Below are positions 30,500 to 40,035 of a stretch of DNA of 64,000 bases, in pieces; position 1 is the stretch's first letter; the number at the start of each line of letters is the position of its first letter. Location: positions 1-64,000 of the forward strand of contig JADJCH010000064.1 in NCBI GenBank assembly GCA_016703325.1. The letters run 5' to 3'. Below the pieces are notes generated by a model. It saw only the letters and a list, made by a program, of their open reading frames with translations. It was not told the origin of the DNA and ran no database searches. The translations under genes and the position numbers were made by a program. The stretch comes from Burkholderiales bacterium. GTDB lineage: Bacteria; Pseudomonadota; Gammaproteobacteria; Burkholderiales; Burkholderiaceae_C.

Positions 30500-33400
30500 T
30501 TACGCCGGGTCACACTGCCCGCCGTTGCGAGCCGGGTCCAGCAGCGCAGCCAGCTTCTGCAGGCTGTTCTGGCCCTCCATCGACCATCCCGACAGGCCCA
30601 GGTCCAGCGCCACGCCCACGCATTCGGCCCCACCCGGCCCAACGATCGGCGCAACGGTGGACCCTTCGGCCGCTGGCACCTCCGCCGAAGCGGCCGCAGT
30701 CGCCGGCTCAGACGGGCAGCCGTCGAGCTGCAGGTCCCCATCTCCCAGAGATCGGTGCAGAGCCGCCCCCAGGTCCAGCCCGTCGAGCAGCGGATGGCTG
30801 CGTTCGCCCAGCAGTTCGCACAGGTCCAATGAGAACGCTTCCCTGACCGGTGCCCAGTCTTGCGCTGCGCCGCCCAGGCCATCCGCAACCGCTCCGCCAC
30901 GGCCCAGCAGCCCGTCGCCACGACCGCTGTCACCGTCCGCGCAGTCACTGACCGGATCCGCCAGACGCCATGGCAGCACCACTGCATGCCGGGCGAAGTC
31001 ACCCACCGCCTGATCCAGCAAACCGCCCACCGCCTCCGCGAGCGATTCGCGCGCGGGCTCACAGCCCGCACCCGAGCCGCTTTCGGAGCCGTCCCTCAGG
31101 TCGTCACGCTCACCCCATCCGGATCCCGATCCTTCCGAACCACTTTGCCCACCGTGGCCCCGGCCATCCGGCAGATCCAGCAGATCGGCCGGGACCGTGT
31201 CCTGCCAGTCCGATCCATCTCCATCTGAATCTGCGTCCGCACAGTGATCCCCCTCGCCATTGCGTCCCCCATCAGCGAAGCCGTGCCCACTGCGATGCTG
31301 TCCACCCCCGTGGCGGTCCTCCTCATCTGGAGTCGGTGCGGGCGTGGGCGCAGGTGCAGGAGCGGGTTCCGGCGCCGGTGCGGGCGCCGAGCTGTCGTCG
31401 TCCCCACAGCCGTCGCCACCGTCACCCCGGCCAGAACCGCCCGACCCGTGACCGCCACGGTGGCGTCCTCCGCCGTGGCTGTCATCCTCATCGAGAGCCG
31501 GTGCAGGTGCAGGCGTGGGTGCAGGAGCAGGTTCCGGCGCCGGTGCGGGCGAAGGGCTGTCGTCGTCCCCACAGCCGTCGCCACCGTCACCCCGCCCAGA
31601 TCCTCCCGACCCGTGACCGCCGCGATGGCGTCCACCACCGTGGCCGTCATCCTCGTCGGGAGCCGGTGCGGGTGTGGGCGTGGGTGCAGGAGCAGGTTCC
31701 GGCGCCGGTGCGGGCGCTGGGCTGTCGTCGTCCCCACAGCCGTCGCCACCGTCACCCCGCCCAGATCCTCCCGACCCGTGACCGCCGCGATGTCGTCCAC
31801 CGCCGTGGCCGTCATCGTCATCGGGAGCCGGTGCAGGTGCGGGCGTGGGTGCAGGAGCAGGTTCCGGCGCCGGTGCGGGCGCTGGGCTGTCGTCGTCCCC
31901 ACAGCTATCGCCACCGTCACCCCGCCCAGATCCTCCCGACCCGTGACCGCCGCGATGGCGTCCACCGCCGTGGCCGTCATCCTCGTCGGGAGCCGGTGCG
32001 GGTGTGGGAGCGGGAGCTGGGGTAGGCGCTGGCGGCGGCGGTGGCGGAGGCTCACAGGCCTCGACCACCAGGCCGGCATCGAGGTGGGTCACCGCGTCGC
32101 CGCTTTCCAGCGTCACCGTGCCGCTCTGGCCAGTGCTGCGGTCTGCGTCGCTGTCGAGGGTGTCGCTCACTCCGCTGCGGTCTGCCGTGGTGAAGCGGTA
32201 GCCTTCGGGCGCTTCGAACTGCACCGAGTAGCTGCCCGGCTTCAGCCCGTTGAAGAGGTAGTTGCCCTGCTCGTCGGTGGTCTGCGTGGCCACCACCTGG
32301 CCGCTGCTGTCCAGCAGTTTGACCGTGACGTTGGCCAGGCCGCTTTCGCAGGCGTCCTGCTTGCCGTCGCGGTCGCTGTCCACCCACACCCGGTCACCCA
32401 GGCTGGCGCTGCGGTACAGGCCCGCGTCGATGCTCGGGTCGGTCTCGCCGGCTTCGAGCTGCACGGTGGCGCTGTGGCCGTCGGCGCCGATGTCGCTGTC
32501 GGTCGCATCGTCGCTGCCCGCATCGATCGGGCTGAGCGTCCAGCCTTCGGGCGGGCTGACCTGCACGGTGTAGTCGCCGGCCGGGATGTCGAAGCCGTAG
32601 TTCCCGCTGGCATCGGTCGTCGTGGTGGCCACCACCGCGCCTGTGGCATCCAGCAGTTGCACGCTGACGCCGGCCACGCCCTGCTCACCGGCGTCCTGCA
32701 CGCCATCGGCGTCGCGGTCTTCGAACACGCGGTCGCCCAGGTGGGCCGGGGCAGGTGGCGGGGGAGGAGGAGGCGGCGGTGGTGGTGGTGGTGGTGGTGG
32801 TGGTGGTGGTGGCGGAGGCTCACAGGCCTCGACCACCAGGCCGGCATCGAGGTGGGTCACCGCGTCGCCGCTTTCCAGCGTCACCGTGCCGCTCTGGCCG
32901 GTGCTGCGGTCGGCGTCGCTGTCGAGGGTGTCGCTCACCCCGCTGCGGTCTGCCGTGGTGAAGCGGTAGCCTTCAGGCGCTTCGAACTGCACCGAGTAGC
33001 TGCCCGGCTTCAGCCCGTTGAAGAGGTAGTTGCCCTGCTCATCGGTGGTCTGCGTGGCCACCACCTGGCCGCTGCTGTCCAGCAGTTTGACCGTGACGTT
33101 GGCCAGGCCTCGTTCGCAGGCGTCCTGCTTGCCGTCGCGGTCGCTGTCCACCCACACCCGGTCACCCAGGCTGGCGCTGCGGTACAGGCCCGCGTCGATG
33201 CTCGGGTCGGTCTCGCCGGCTTCGAGGTTGCACCACGGCGCTGCGGCCGTCGGCGCCGATGTCGCTGTCGGTCGCATCGTCACTGCCCGCATCGATCGGG
33301 CTGAGCGTCCAGCCCTCGGGCGGGCTGACCTGCACGGTGTAGTCGCCGGCCGGGATGTCGAAGCCGTAGTTCCCGCTGGCATCGGTCGTCGTGGTGGCCA

Positions 33401-36400
33401 CCACCGCGCCTGTGGCATCCAGCAGTTGCACGCTGACGCCCGCCACGCCCTGCTCACCGGCGTCCTGCACGCCATCGGCGTCGCGGTCTTCGAACACGCG
33501 GTCGCCCAGGTGGGCCGGGGCAGGTGGCGGGGGAGGAGCGGCGGTGGTGGTGGTGGTGGTGGTGGTGGTGGTGGCGGAGGCTCACAGGCCTCGACCACCA
33601 GGCCGGCATCGAGGTGGGTCACCGCGTCGCCGCTTTCCAGCGTCACCGTGCCGCTCTGGCCGGTGCTGCGGTCGGCGTCGCTGTCGAGGGTGTCGCTCAC
33701 CCCGCTGCGGTCTGCCGTGGTGAAGCGGTAGCCTTCAGGCGCTTCGAACTGCACCGAGTAGCTGCCCGGCTTCAGCCCGTTGAAGAGGTAGTTGCCCTGC
33801 TCGTCGGTGGTCTGCGTGGCCACCACCTGGCCGCTGCTGTCCAGCAGTTTGACCGTGACGTTGGCCAGGCCTCGTTCGCAGGCGTCCTGCTTGCCGTCGC
33901 GGTCGCTGTCCACCCACACCCGGTCACCCAGGCTGGCGCTGCGGTACAGGCCCGCGTCGATGCTCGGGTCGGTCTCGCCGGCTTCGAGTTGCACCACGGC
34001 GCTGCGGCCGTCGGCGCCGATGTCGCTGTCGGTCGCATCGTCGCTGCCCGCATCGATCGGGCTGAGCGTCCAGCCTTCGGGCGGGCTGACCTGCACGGTG
34101 TAGTCGCCGGCCGGGATGTCGAAGCCGTAGTTCCCGCTGGCATCGGTCGTCGTGGTGGCCACCACCGCGCCTGTGGCATCCAGCAGTTGCACGCTGACGC
34201 CGGCCACGCCCTGCTCACCGGCGTCCTGCACGCCATCGGCGTCGCGGTCTTCGAACACGCGGTCGCCCAGGTGGGCCGGGGCAGGTGGCGGGGGAGGAGG
34301 AGGCGGCGGTGGTGGTGGTGGTGGTGGTGGTGGTGGCGGAGGCTCACAGGCCTCGACCACCAGGCCGGCATCGAGGTGGGTCACCGCGTCGCCGCTTTCC
34401 AGCGTCACCGTGGCGCTCTGGCCGGTGCTGCGGTCGGCGTCGCTGTCGAGGTGTCGCTCACCCCGCTGCGGTCTGCCCTGGTGAAGCGGTAGCCTTCGGG
34501 CGCTTCGAACTGCACCGAGTAGCTGCCCGGCTTCAGCCCGTTGAAGAAGTAGTTGCCCTGCTCGTCGGTGGTCTGCGTGGCCACCACCCGGCCCGCTGCT
34601 ATCCAGCAGTTTGACCGTGACGTTGGCCAGGCCTCGTTCGCAGGCGTCCTGCTTGCCGTCGCCGTCCGCTGTCCACCCACACCCGGTCACCCAGGCTGGC
34701 GCTGCGGTACAGGCCCGCGTCGATGCTCCGGGTCGGTCTCGCCGGCTTCGAGCTGCACGGTGGCGCTGCGGCCGTCGGCGCCGATGTCGCTGTCGGTCGC
34801 ATCGTCGCTGCCCGCATCGATCGGGCTGAGCGTCCAGCCCTCGGGCGGGCTGACCTGAACGGTGTAGTCGCCGGCCGGGATGTCGAAGCCGTAGTTCCCG
34901 CTGGCATCGGTCGTCGTGGTGGCCACCACGGCGCCTGTGGCATCCAGCAGTTGCACGCTGACGCCGGCCACGCCCTGCTCTCCAGCGTCCTGCACACCGT
35001 CGGCATCGCGGTCTTCGAACACGCGGTCGCCCAGGTGGGCCGGGGCGGGTGGCGGCGGGGGCGGAGGAGGTGGTGGGGGCGGCGGAGGTGGGGGCGGCGG
35101 TGGATCCGCGATCAGCCCTGCGTCCACGTCGGTGGCGCTCTGGCCGCTTTCCAGCATGATCGCTCCGCTGCGACCGGTCGCTGCATCGGCGTCGCTGTCG
35201 GTCGCTTCGCTGGCGCTGCCCTGGTTGGACGGCGTGAACTGGTAGCCCTCGGGGCCACGAATTCCACCGAGTAGCTGCCCGGCTTCAAGCCGTTGAAGAG
35301 GTAGTTGCCCTGTGCGTCCGTGGTCTGGGTGGCCACGACACGGCCGCTCGCATCGAGCAGGCAGACGGTGACGCCGCCCAGGCCGCTCTCGCCTTCGTCC
35401 TGCTGGCCATCGCCATCCGCATCCACCCCACCCGGTCACCCAGGCTGGCGCTGCGGTACAGGCCCGCGTCGATGCTCGGGTCGGTCTCGCCGGCTTCGAG
35501 CTGCACGGTGGCGCTGCGGCCCGTCGGCGCCGATGTCGCTGTCGGTCGCATCGTCGCTGCCCGCATCGATCGGGCTGAGCGTCCAGCCTTCGGGCGGGCT
35601 GACCTGCACGGTGTAGTCGCCGGCCGGGATGTCGAAGCCGTAGTTCCCGCTGGCATCAGTGGTCGTGGTTGCCACGACCGCGCCCGTCGCATCCAGCAGT
35701 TGTACGCTGACGCCGGCCACGCCCTGCTCTCCGGCGTCCTGCACACCGTCGGCATCGCGGTCTTCGAACACGCGGTCGCCCAGGTGGGCCGGGGCGGGTG
35801 GCGGCGGGGCGGAGGAGGTGGCGGTGGCGGCGGAGGTGGGGGCGGCGGTGGATCCGCGATCAGCCCTGCGTCCACGTCGGTGGCGCTCTGGCCGCTTTCC
35901 AGCATGATCGCTCCGCTGCGACCGGTCGCTGCATCGGCGTCGCTGTCGGTCGCTTCGCTGGCGCTGCCCTGGTTGGACGGCGTGAACTGGTAGCCCTCGG
36001 GGGCCACGAATTCCACCGAGTAGCTGCCCGGCTTCAAGCCGTTGAAGAGGTAGTTGCCCTGTGCGTCCGTGGTCTGGGTGGCCACGACCTGGCCGCTCGC
36101 ATCGAGCAGGCAGACGGTGACGCCGCCCAGGCCGCTCTCGCCTTCGTCCTGCTGGCCATCGCCATCCGCATCCACCCACACCCGGTCACCCAGGCTGGCG
36201 CTGCGGTACAGGCCCGCGTCGATGCTCGGGTCGGTCTCGCCGGCTTCGAGCTGCACGGTAGCGCTGCGGCCGTCGGCGCCGATGTCGCTGTCGGTCGCAT
36301 CGTCGCTGCCCGCATCGATCGGGCTGAGCGTCCAGCCCTCGGGCGGGCTGACCTGAACGGTGTAGTCGCCGGCCGGGATGTCGAAGCCGTAGTTCCCGCT

Positions 36401-37951
36401 GGCATCAGTGGTCGTGGTTGCCACGACCGCGCCCGTCGCATCCAGCAGTTGTACGCTGACGCCGGCCACGCCCTGCTCTCCAGCGTCCTGCACACCGTCG
36501 GCATCGCGGTCTTCGAACACGCGGTCGCCCAGGTGGGCCGGGGCGGGTGGCGGCGGGGGCGGAGGAGGTGGCGGTGGCGGCGGAGGTGGGGGCGGCGGTG
36601 GATCCGCGATCAGCCCTGCGTCCACGTCGGTGGCGCTCTGGCCGCTTTCCAGCATGATCGCTCCGCTGCGACCGGTCGCCGCATCGGCGTCGCTGTCGGT
36701 CGCTTCGCTGGCGCTGCCCTGGTTGGACGGCGTGAACTGGTAGCCCTCGGGGGCCACGAATTCCACCGAGTAGCTGCCCGGCTTCAAGCCGTTGAAGAGG
36801 TAGTTGCCCTGTGCGTCCGTGGTCTGGGTGGCCACGACCTGGCCGCTCGCATCGAGCAGGCAGACGGTGACGCCGCCCAGGCCGCTCTCGCCTTCGTCCT
36901 GCTGGCCATCGCCATCCGCATCCACCCACACCCGGTCACCCAGGCTGGCGCTGCGGTACAGGCCCGCGTCGATGCTCGGGTCGGTCTCGCCGGCTTCGAG
37001 CTGCACGGTGGCGCTGCGGCCGTCGGCGCCGATGTCGCTGTCGGTCGCATCGTCGCTGCCCGCATCGATCGGGCTGAGCGTCCAGCCCTCGGGCGGGCTG
37101 ACCTGCACGGTGTAGTCGCCGGCCGGGATGTCGAAGCCGTAGTTCCCGCTGGCATCGGTCGTCGTCGTTGCCACCACGGCGCCTGTGGCATCCAGCAGTT
37201 GCACGCTGACGCCCGCCACGCCCTGCTCACCGGCGTCCTGCACGCCGTCAGCGTCGCGGTCTTCGAACACGCGGTCGCCCAGGTGGGCCGGGGCAGGTGG
37301 CGGCGGGGGCGGTGGCGGTGGCGGTGGCGGGGGAGGAGGCGGCGGCGGCGGAGGTGTGGGGCCGTCCGACGGGCCTGGATTTGGACCTTCGGGCGGGTAC
37401 TGCGGCACCTGACTGGTAGGGGGGCTGGAAGGAGGCAGTGCGTACTCTTGCACCGGCACCACCTCGAAGACCCGTTCCACGGGCAGGGCAGGCTGCAGCG
37501 GGTTGCCTTCCCCTGTCCCGGCGCCTGGAGGATCGAGCTGCAGCTCGTCGTCCCTGCACACCACGGTGTAGGTCTTGCCGCTGTGACGGATCTCGACAAT
37601 GCCGTCCTGCGAGGTCAGGATGACGTCGCCCTTCTTGAGCACCTCCCCCACCTGCAGCTTGTGCACCTTGCCCACCAGGGGCTTGATGACGGCACTGCCC
37701 TGGATGTCCACCACCGTGCCCTCGGGCATACGGGAGGACTGGTAGTTCTTCTGCAGGTGATGAACCGGCTTGGGTTTGGGCGGCAGTGGCAGCTCGGGCC
37801 CGACCAGCTCGGCGGCAGGCTTGGTCAGAGCCGGCAGCTTGGGCTTGGCGCGCAGCTTCTGGATGACCGGGCTGCGCTGCGGAGACGGAGTCAGTTGAAG
37901 CGGTGCGTCGCCGCTTTGTGTGCCGATGGGCGGATCGCAGTTGACAGCCAT
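30500..37951 (-). CDS. Giant repetitive surface/matrix protein with SdrD-B-like domains and His/Gly/Asp repeats
   Basis: Restored length is about 2,480 residues. The N-terminus has no signal peptide. Near residues 75-125 it carries GTVVDIQGSAVIKPL...VGEVLKKGDVILTSQDGIVEI, which resembles FecR-like or LapA-type retention modules. A Pro-rich linker leads to seven ~250-residue units. Each unit pairs domain A (HLGDRVFEDRDADGVQD) with domain B (SLGDRVWVDADGDGQQD) or B' (VDSDRDGKQDACE); all have DxDxDG loops like calcium-binding SdrD-B domains. The units are joined by runs of 10-22 Pro. Then come five 55-residue repeats (HGGGRHRGGHGSGGSG), an acidic stretch and a Leu-rich C-terminal domain of about 150 residues with several Cys. 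No LPXTG and no clear RTX nonapeptides. About ten indels interrupt it. Start: ATG 37951 after AAAGG. Confidence 0.8.
31290..32000 (-). repeat. Five 165-bp tandem repeats encoding His/Gly/Asp-rich 55-residue units
   Basis: The marker GTCAT (GTCCT in the last copy) ends at 31980, 31815, 31650, 31485 and 31320, exactly 165 bases apart. Each unit encodes an acidic head (DEDD), HGGGRHRGGHGSGGSGRGDG, one Cys, an acidic DDDS and an Ala-Pro linker. The copy nearest the C-terminus is the most diverged (RSGHGFADGG). Confidence 0.92.
32050..37300 (-). repeat. Seven tandem ~750-770 bp coding repeats (3 x A-B, then 4 x A-B')
   Basis: The boundary of each unit, marked by the HLGDR codons and the adjoining GGTGGC-rich linker, falls near 37277, 36527, 35777, 35029, 34267, 33507 and 32737. 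Spacings are 748-770 bases. Copies are nearly identical within each class: the three N-terminal units carry domain B (DADGDGQQDEGE) and the four C-terminal units carry B' (DSDRDGKQDACE), while domain A is shared by all. Confidence 0.92.
32778..32811. repeat. GGT microsatellite encoding polyproline
   Basis: About eleven GGT triplets in a row encode a Pro run on the minus strand. Shorter GGT runs occur at about 33541-33572 and 34308-34335. Length changes by whole triplets would alter linker length without breaking the frame. Confidence 0.85.
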
Positions 37952-38181
37952 GGGCCGACCTTTCGCGTACGGGGACAGGATTCAAGAGCCAGCCCGAAGG
38001 ACCGGCGCTCAAGTGATCGGCGGCCCCGCAGGCAACTTGAATCGCCCCGCCCCCCTCAACCGGTGATGTCGCGACCCAGTCCCGCGCGGCAGCGCTGCCC
38101 CGCTACGATGTCAAGCGAACCGCGCCTGAACTGCGCCGCCCATCCGACGCACCGAGACTCAACGCAAGCAACCTCCCACCC

Positions 38182-39159
38182 ATGGACCCGATGCACTCAC
38201 ACGATCCCGCTCACTGCTTCAGCACCTTCGCGCCTGGCCTGCATGTGATCGACACCGGCTTCGAGCGGGAACGCTTCGATGCGGCCTACCTGCTGGTGAG
38301 CCCAGAAGGTCGGGCCGCCTTCATTGACACCGGCCACAACGCTGCCGTGCCGCGGCTGCTGGGCACGCTGCAATCACTTGGACTCGGCGTGGAGGCGGTG
38401 GACTGGGTCATCCCGACCCATGTGCACCTGGACCACGCCGGGGGCGCCGGCCTGCTGATGCAGGCGCTGCCGAATGCACAGGCATTGATCCACCCCCGCG
38501 GCGCGCGACACCTGATCAATCCCCAGGCACTGCAGGACGGCGCGCGTGCGGTTTATGGCGCCGAGGTGGTGGCAGCCACCTACGGTGAGGTGCAGCCGAT
38601 CCCGGCGGAACGGGTGGTGGAAAGCCAGGATGGCATGACGGTGGACCTGGGAAGCCGGCGACTGGAGTTGATCGACTCCCCAGGGCATGCCCGGCACCAC
38701 CATTGCATCTGGGACGAAGCCAGCCGGGGGTGGTTCACCGGGGACACCTTCGGCATCGCCTATCCGGAGTTCGAGAGCGCCGACGGCCCCTGGCTGTTCC
38801 CGACCACCACGCCGGTGCAGTTCGAGCCCCAGGCCATGCGCGCTTCGGTGCGGCGCATGCTGGCGCGGCGACCGGAGGTGATCTTCCCGACCCATTTCGG
38901 GCCGATCACCGCATTGGAACGGGTGACGCAGCAATTCCACGACCTGCTCGATCGGATGGAAGCCGGCGCCCTGGCGCTGCGGGCGGCCGGATCGGCCGAT
39001 CTGGAAGCCGCCCTTCTGGCACTGGTGCAGAGTGAGTTGCTGGCCTCCGCCCTGGCCAGTGGAGCGCCGCTTTCTCCCGAACGGGCGCAACGGCTGCTGG
39101 CTCTCGACACGACCCTCAATGCCCAGGGCTTGGCAGTCTGGCTGAGCAAATCATCCTGA
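38182..39159 (+). CDS. MBL-fold metallo-hydrolase
   Basis: A 325-residue metallo-beta-lactamase-fold enzyme. The binuclear metal motif is THVHLDHAGG near residue 79 (HxHxDH), with further ligands in DSPGHARHHHCIWD near 165 and FTGDTFG near 187, and FPTHFGP near 235. The pattern resembles glyoxalase-II-like and quorum-quenching hydrolases of broad type; the substrate is not predictable. No signal peptide. It stands alone on the plus strand between the giant protein and the cbb3 cluster. Start at ATG 38182; 38191 is possible. Confidence 0.85.
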   Translation: MDPMHSHDPAHCFSTFAPGLHVIDTGFERERFDAAYLLVSPEGRAAFIDTGHNAAVPRLLGTLQSLGLGVEAVDWVIPTHVHLDHAGGAGLLMQALPNAQALIHPRGARHLINPQALQDGARAVYGAEVVAATYGEVQPIPAERVVESQDGMTVDLGSRRLELIDSPGHARHHHCIWDEASRGWFTGDTFGIAYPEFESADGPWLFPTTTPVQFEPQAMRASVRRMLARRPEVIFPTHFGPITALERVTQQFHDLLDRMEAGALALRAAGSADLEAALLALVQSELLASALASGAPLSPERAQRLLALDTTLNAQGLAVWLSKSS

Positions 39160-39261
39160 CCGCCGGCCGGCAGCTCAGGCATCGACTGCAAGGTCAGTCT
39201 GCGCCTGCTGCTGCGGCGGCTGCTGCTGCGGCGGCTGCGGCTGCGGCTGCGACCGCAGTCG

Positions 39262-39657
39262 TCAGGGAAAGCGGCGACGCGCCGGGTGGCCCGACGTCTC
39301 GTCTTCCGGCTCTCGCAGCAGCAGCAGGGTCAATGCAGCCGACAGCGCAGACACCGCCCAGAACAGAAAGAAGCCGACGCTGTAGACCGCCACCGGGTCG
39401 GCCTCCACACTGGCGCCGCCGACCCAGTGCAGGGACTGAGGGTCAACGAAGGAAAACACCAGCAGCTCCAGCACGCAGGCCATCAGGAAGGATGGCCACA
39501 GCACAGCAGTGCGTCGCCGCGTGTCGACTCCCCAGGGCTGCGCATGGGGGTATTCCTCAATGACGGGCAGGCCATCTTCGGTGTCCTCCTGCTCAACGGC
39601 AACCTGAGCGGAATGGGCGGGACTGGGCGCACGGTCGGTCAAGGGATCACGGGTCAT
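39262..39657 (-). CDS. Small membrane protein downstream of the cbb3/CcoG genes
   Basis: A 131-residue protein with an acidic N-terminus (VEQEDTEDGLPVIEEYPHAQPWG) and two membrane segments (VLWPSFLMACVLELLVFSFV and VYSVGFFLFWAVSALSAALTLLLL). It follows the FixH-like gene on the same strand and probably belongs to the cytochrome oxidase locus. No known domain was recognised. The ATG at 39657 has AAGGAG at a good distance; a GTG lies one codon upstream. Confidence 0.65.
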   Translation of the reverse strand: MTRDPLTDRAPSPAHSAQVAVEQEDTEDGLPVIEEYPHAQPWGVDTRRRTAVLWPSFLMACVLELLVFSFVDPQSLHWVGGASVEADPVAVYSVGFFLFWAVSALSAALTLLLLREPEDETSGHPARRRFP

Positions 39658-39733
39658 CACGGCTCCTTCGCTCGGATCGTGGCCACGGCAGGATGCATCG
39701 GAACTGCCGCGGTGTCAGCTCACGCGAAGCCGC

Positions 39734-39982
39734 TCACTGGCCGCCGGTGGCCGAATGGTTTCGCCCCTGCATCGCTGGAACCTGGGAGAAGGCCTCCGGC
39801 GCAGAAGCGCCCTTCTGGGCAGCCACCGCCGAAATTTCGACAGCCGGCTTGATCACCGGATCCGGGTTGCGCAGCGCCAGCCCCAGGGTGATGAAACTGG
39901 CCACCACCACCACCAGCGGGCCGCCGATCACCAGCCACAGCATCCGTTCCTTCCACCAGGGCCGCACACTCGTTTCGGACAT
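39734..39982 (-). CDS. FixH-like small membrane protein
   Basis: An 82-residue protein with WWKERMLWLVIGGPLVVVVASFITLGLALRN-type N-terminal anchor followed by DPVIKP; this matches the beginning of FixH/CcoH proteins, which stabilise cbb3 subunits. It is much shorter than full FixH (about 150 aa), having almost no periplasmic domain. The ATG at 39982 follows CAGGAGT, a strong ribosome site, so I preferred it to the upstream start at 40000. Located 53 bases after ccoG. Confidence 0.65.
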   Translation of the reverse strand: MSETSVRPWWKERMLWLVIGGPLVVVVASFITLGLALRNPDPVIKPAVEISAVAAQKGASAPEAFSQVPAMQGRNHSATGGQ

Positions 39983-40035
39983 CGATACTCCTGCAGACAT
40001 TCAATCACTCCGGCACCAACAGCGGCACGCCAGAC

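Noticed and set aside
31244..33304. Long plus-strand open frames across 31.2-38.2 kb
   Set aside because: They mirror the periodic minus-strand gene, encode low-complexity Arg/Val/Gly sequence and contain no domain; the minus frame has clear SdrD-B-like folds.
31290..37300. CRISPR-like array
   Set aside because: The repeats are contiguous coding units of 165 and ~750 bases without unique spacers, and no cas genes are near.
30500..37951. Sortase-anchored Gram-positive adhesin acquired by transfer
   Set aside because: There is no LPXTG motif or C-terminal membrane anchor, and the codon use and GC content match the neighbours.
39203..39252. CTG/CGG triplet-rich stretch after the MBL hydrolase as a gene or regulatory repeat
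   Set aside because: It is short and imperfect and shows no coding or structural signal beyond simple-sequence bias.
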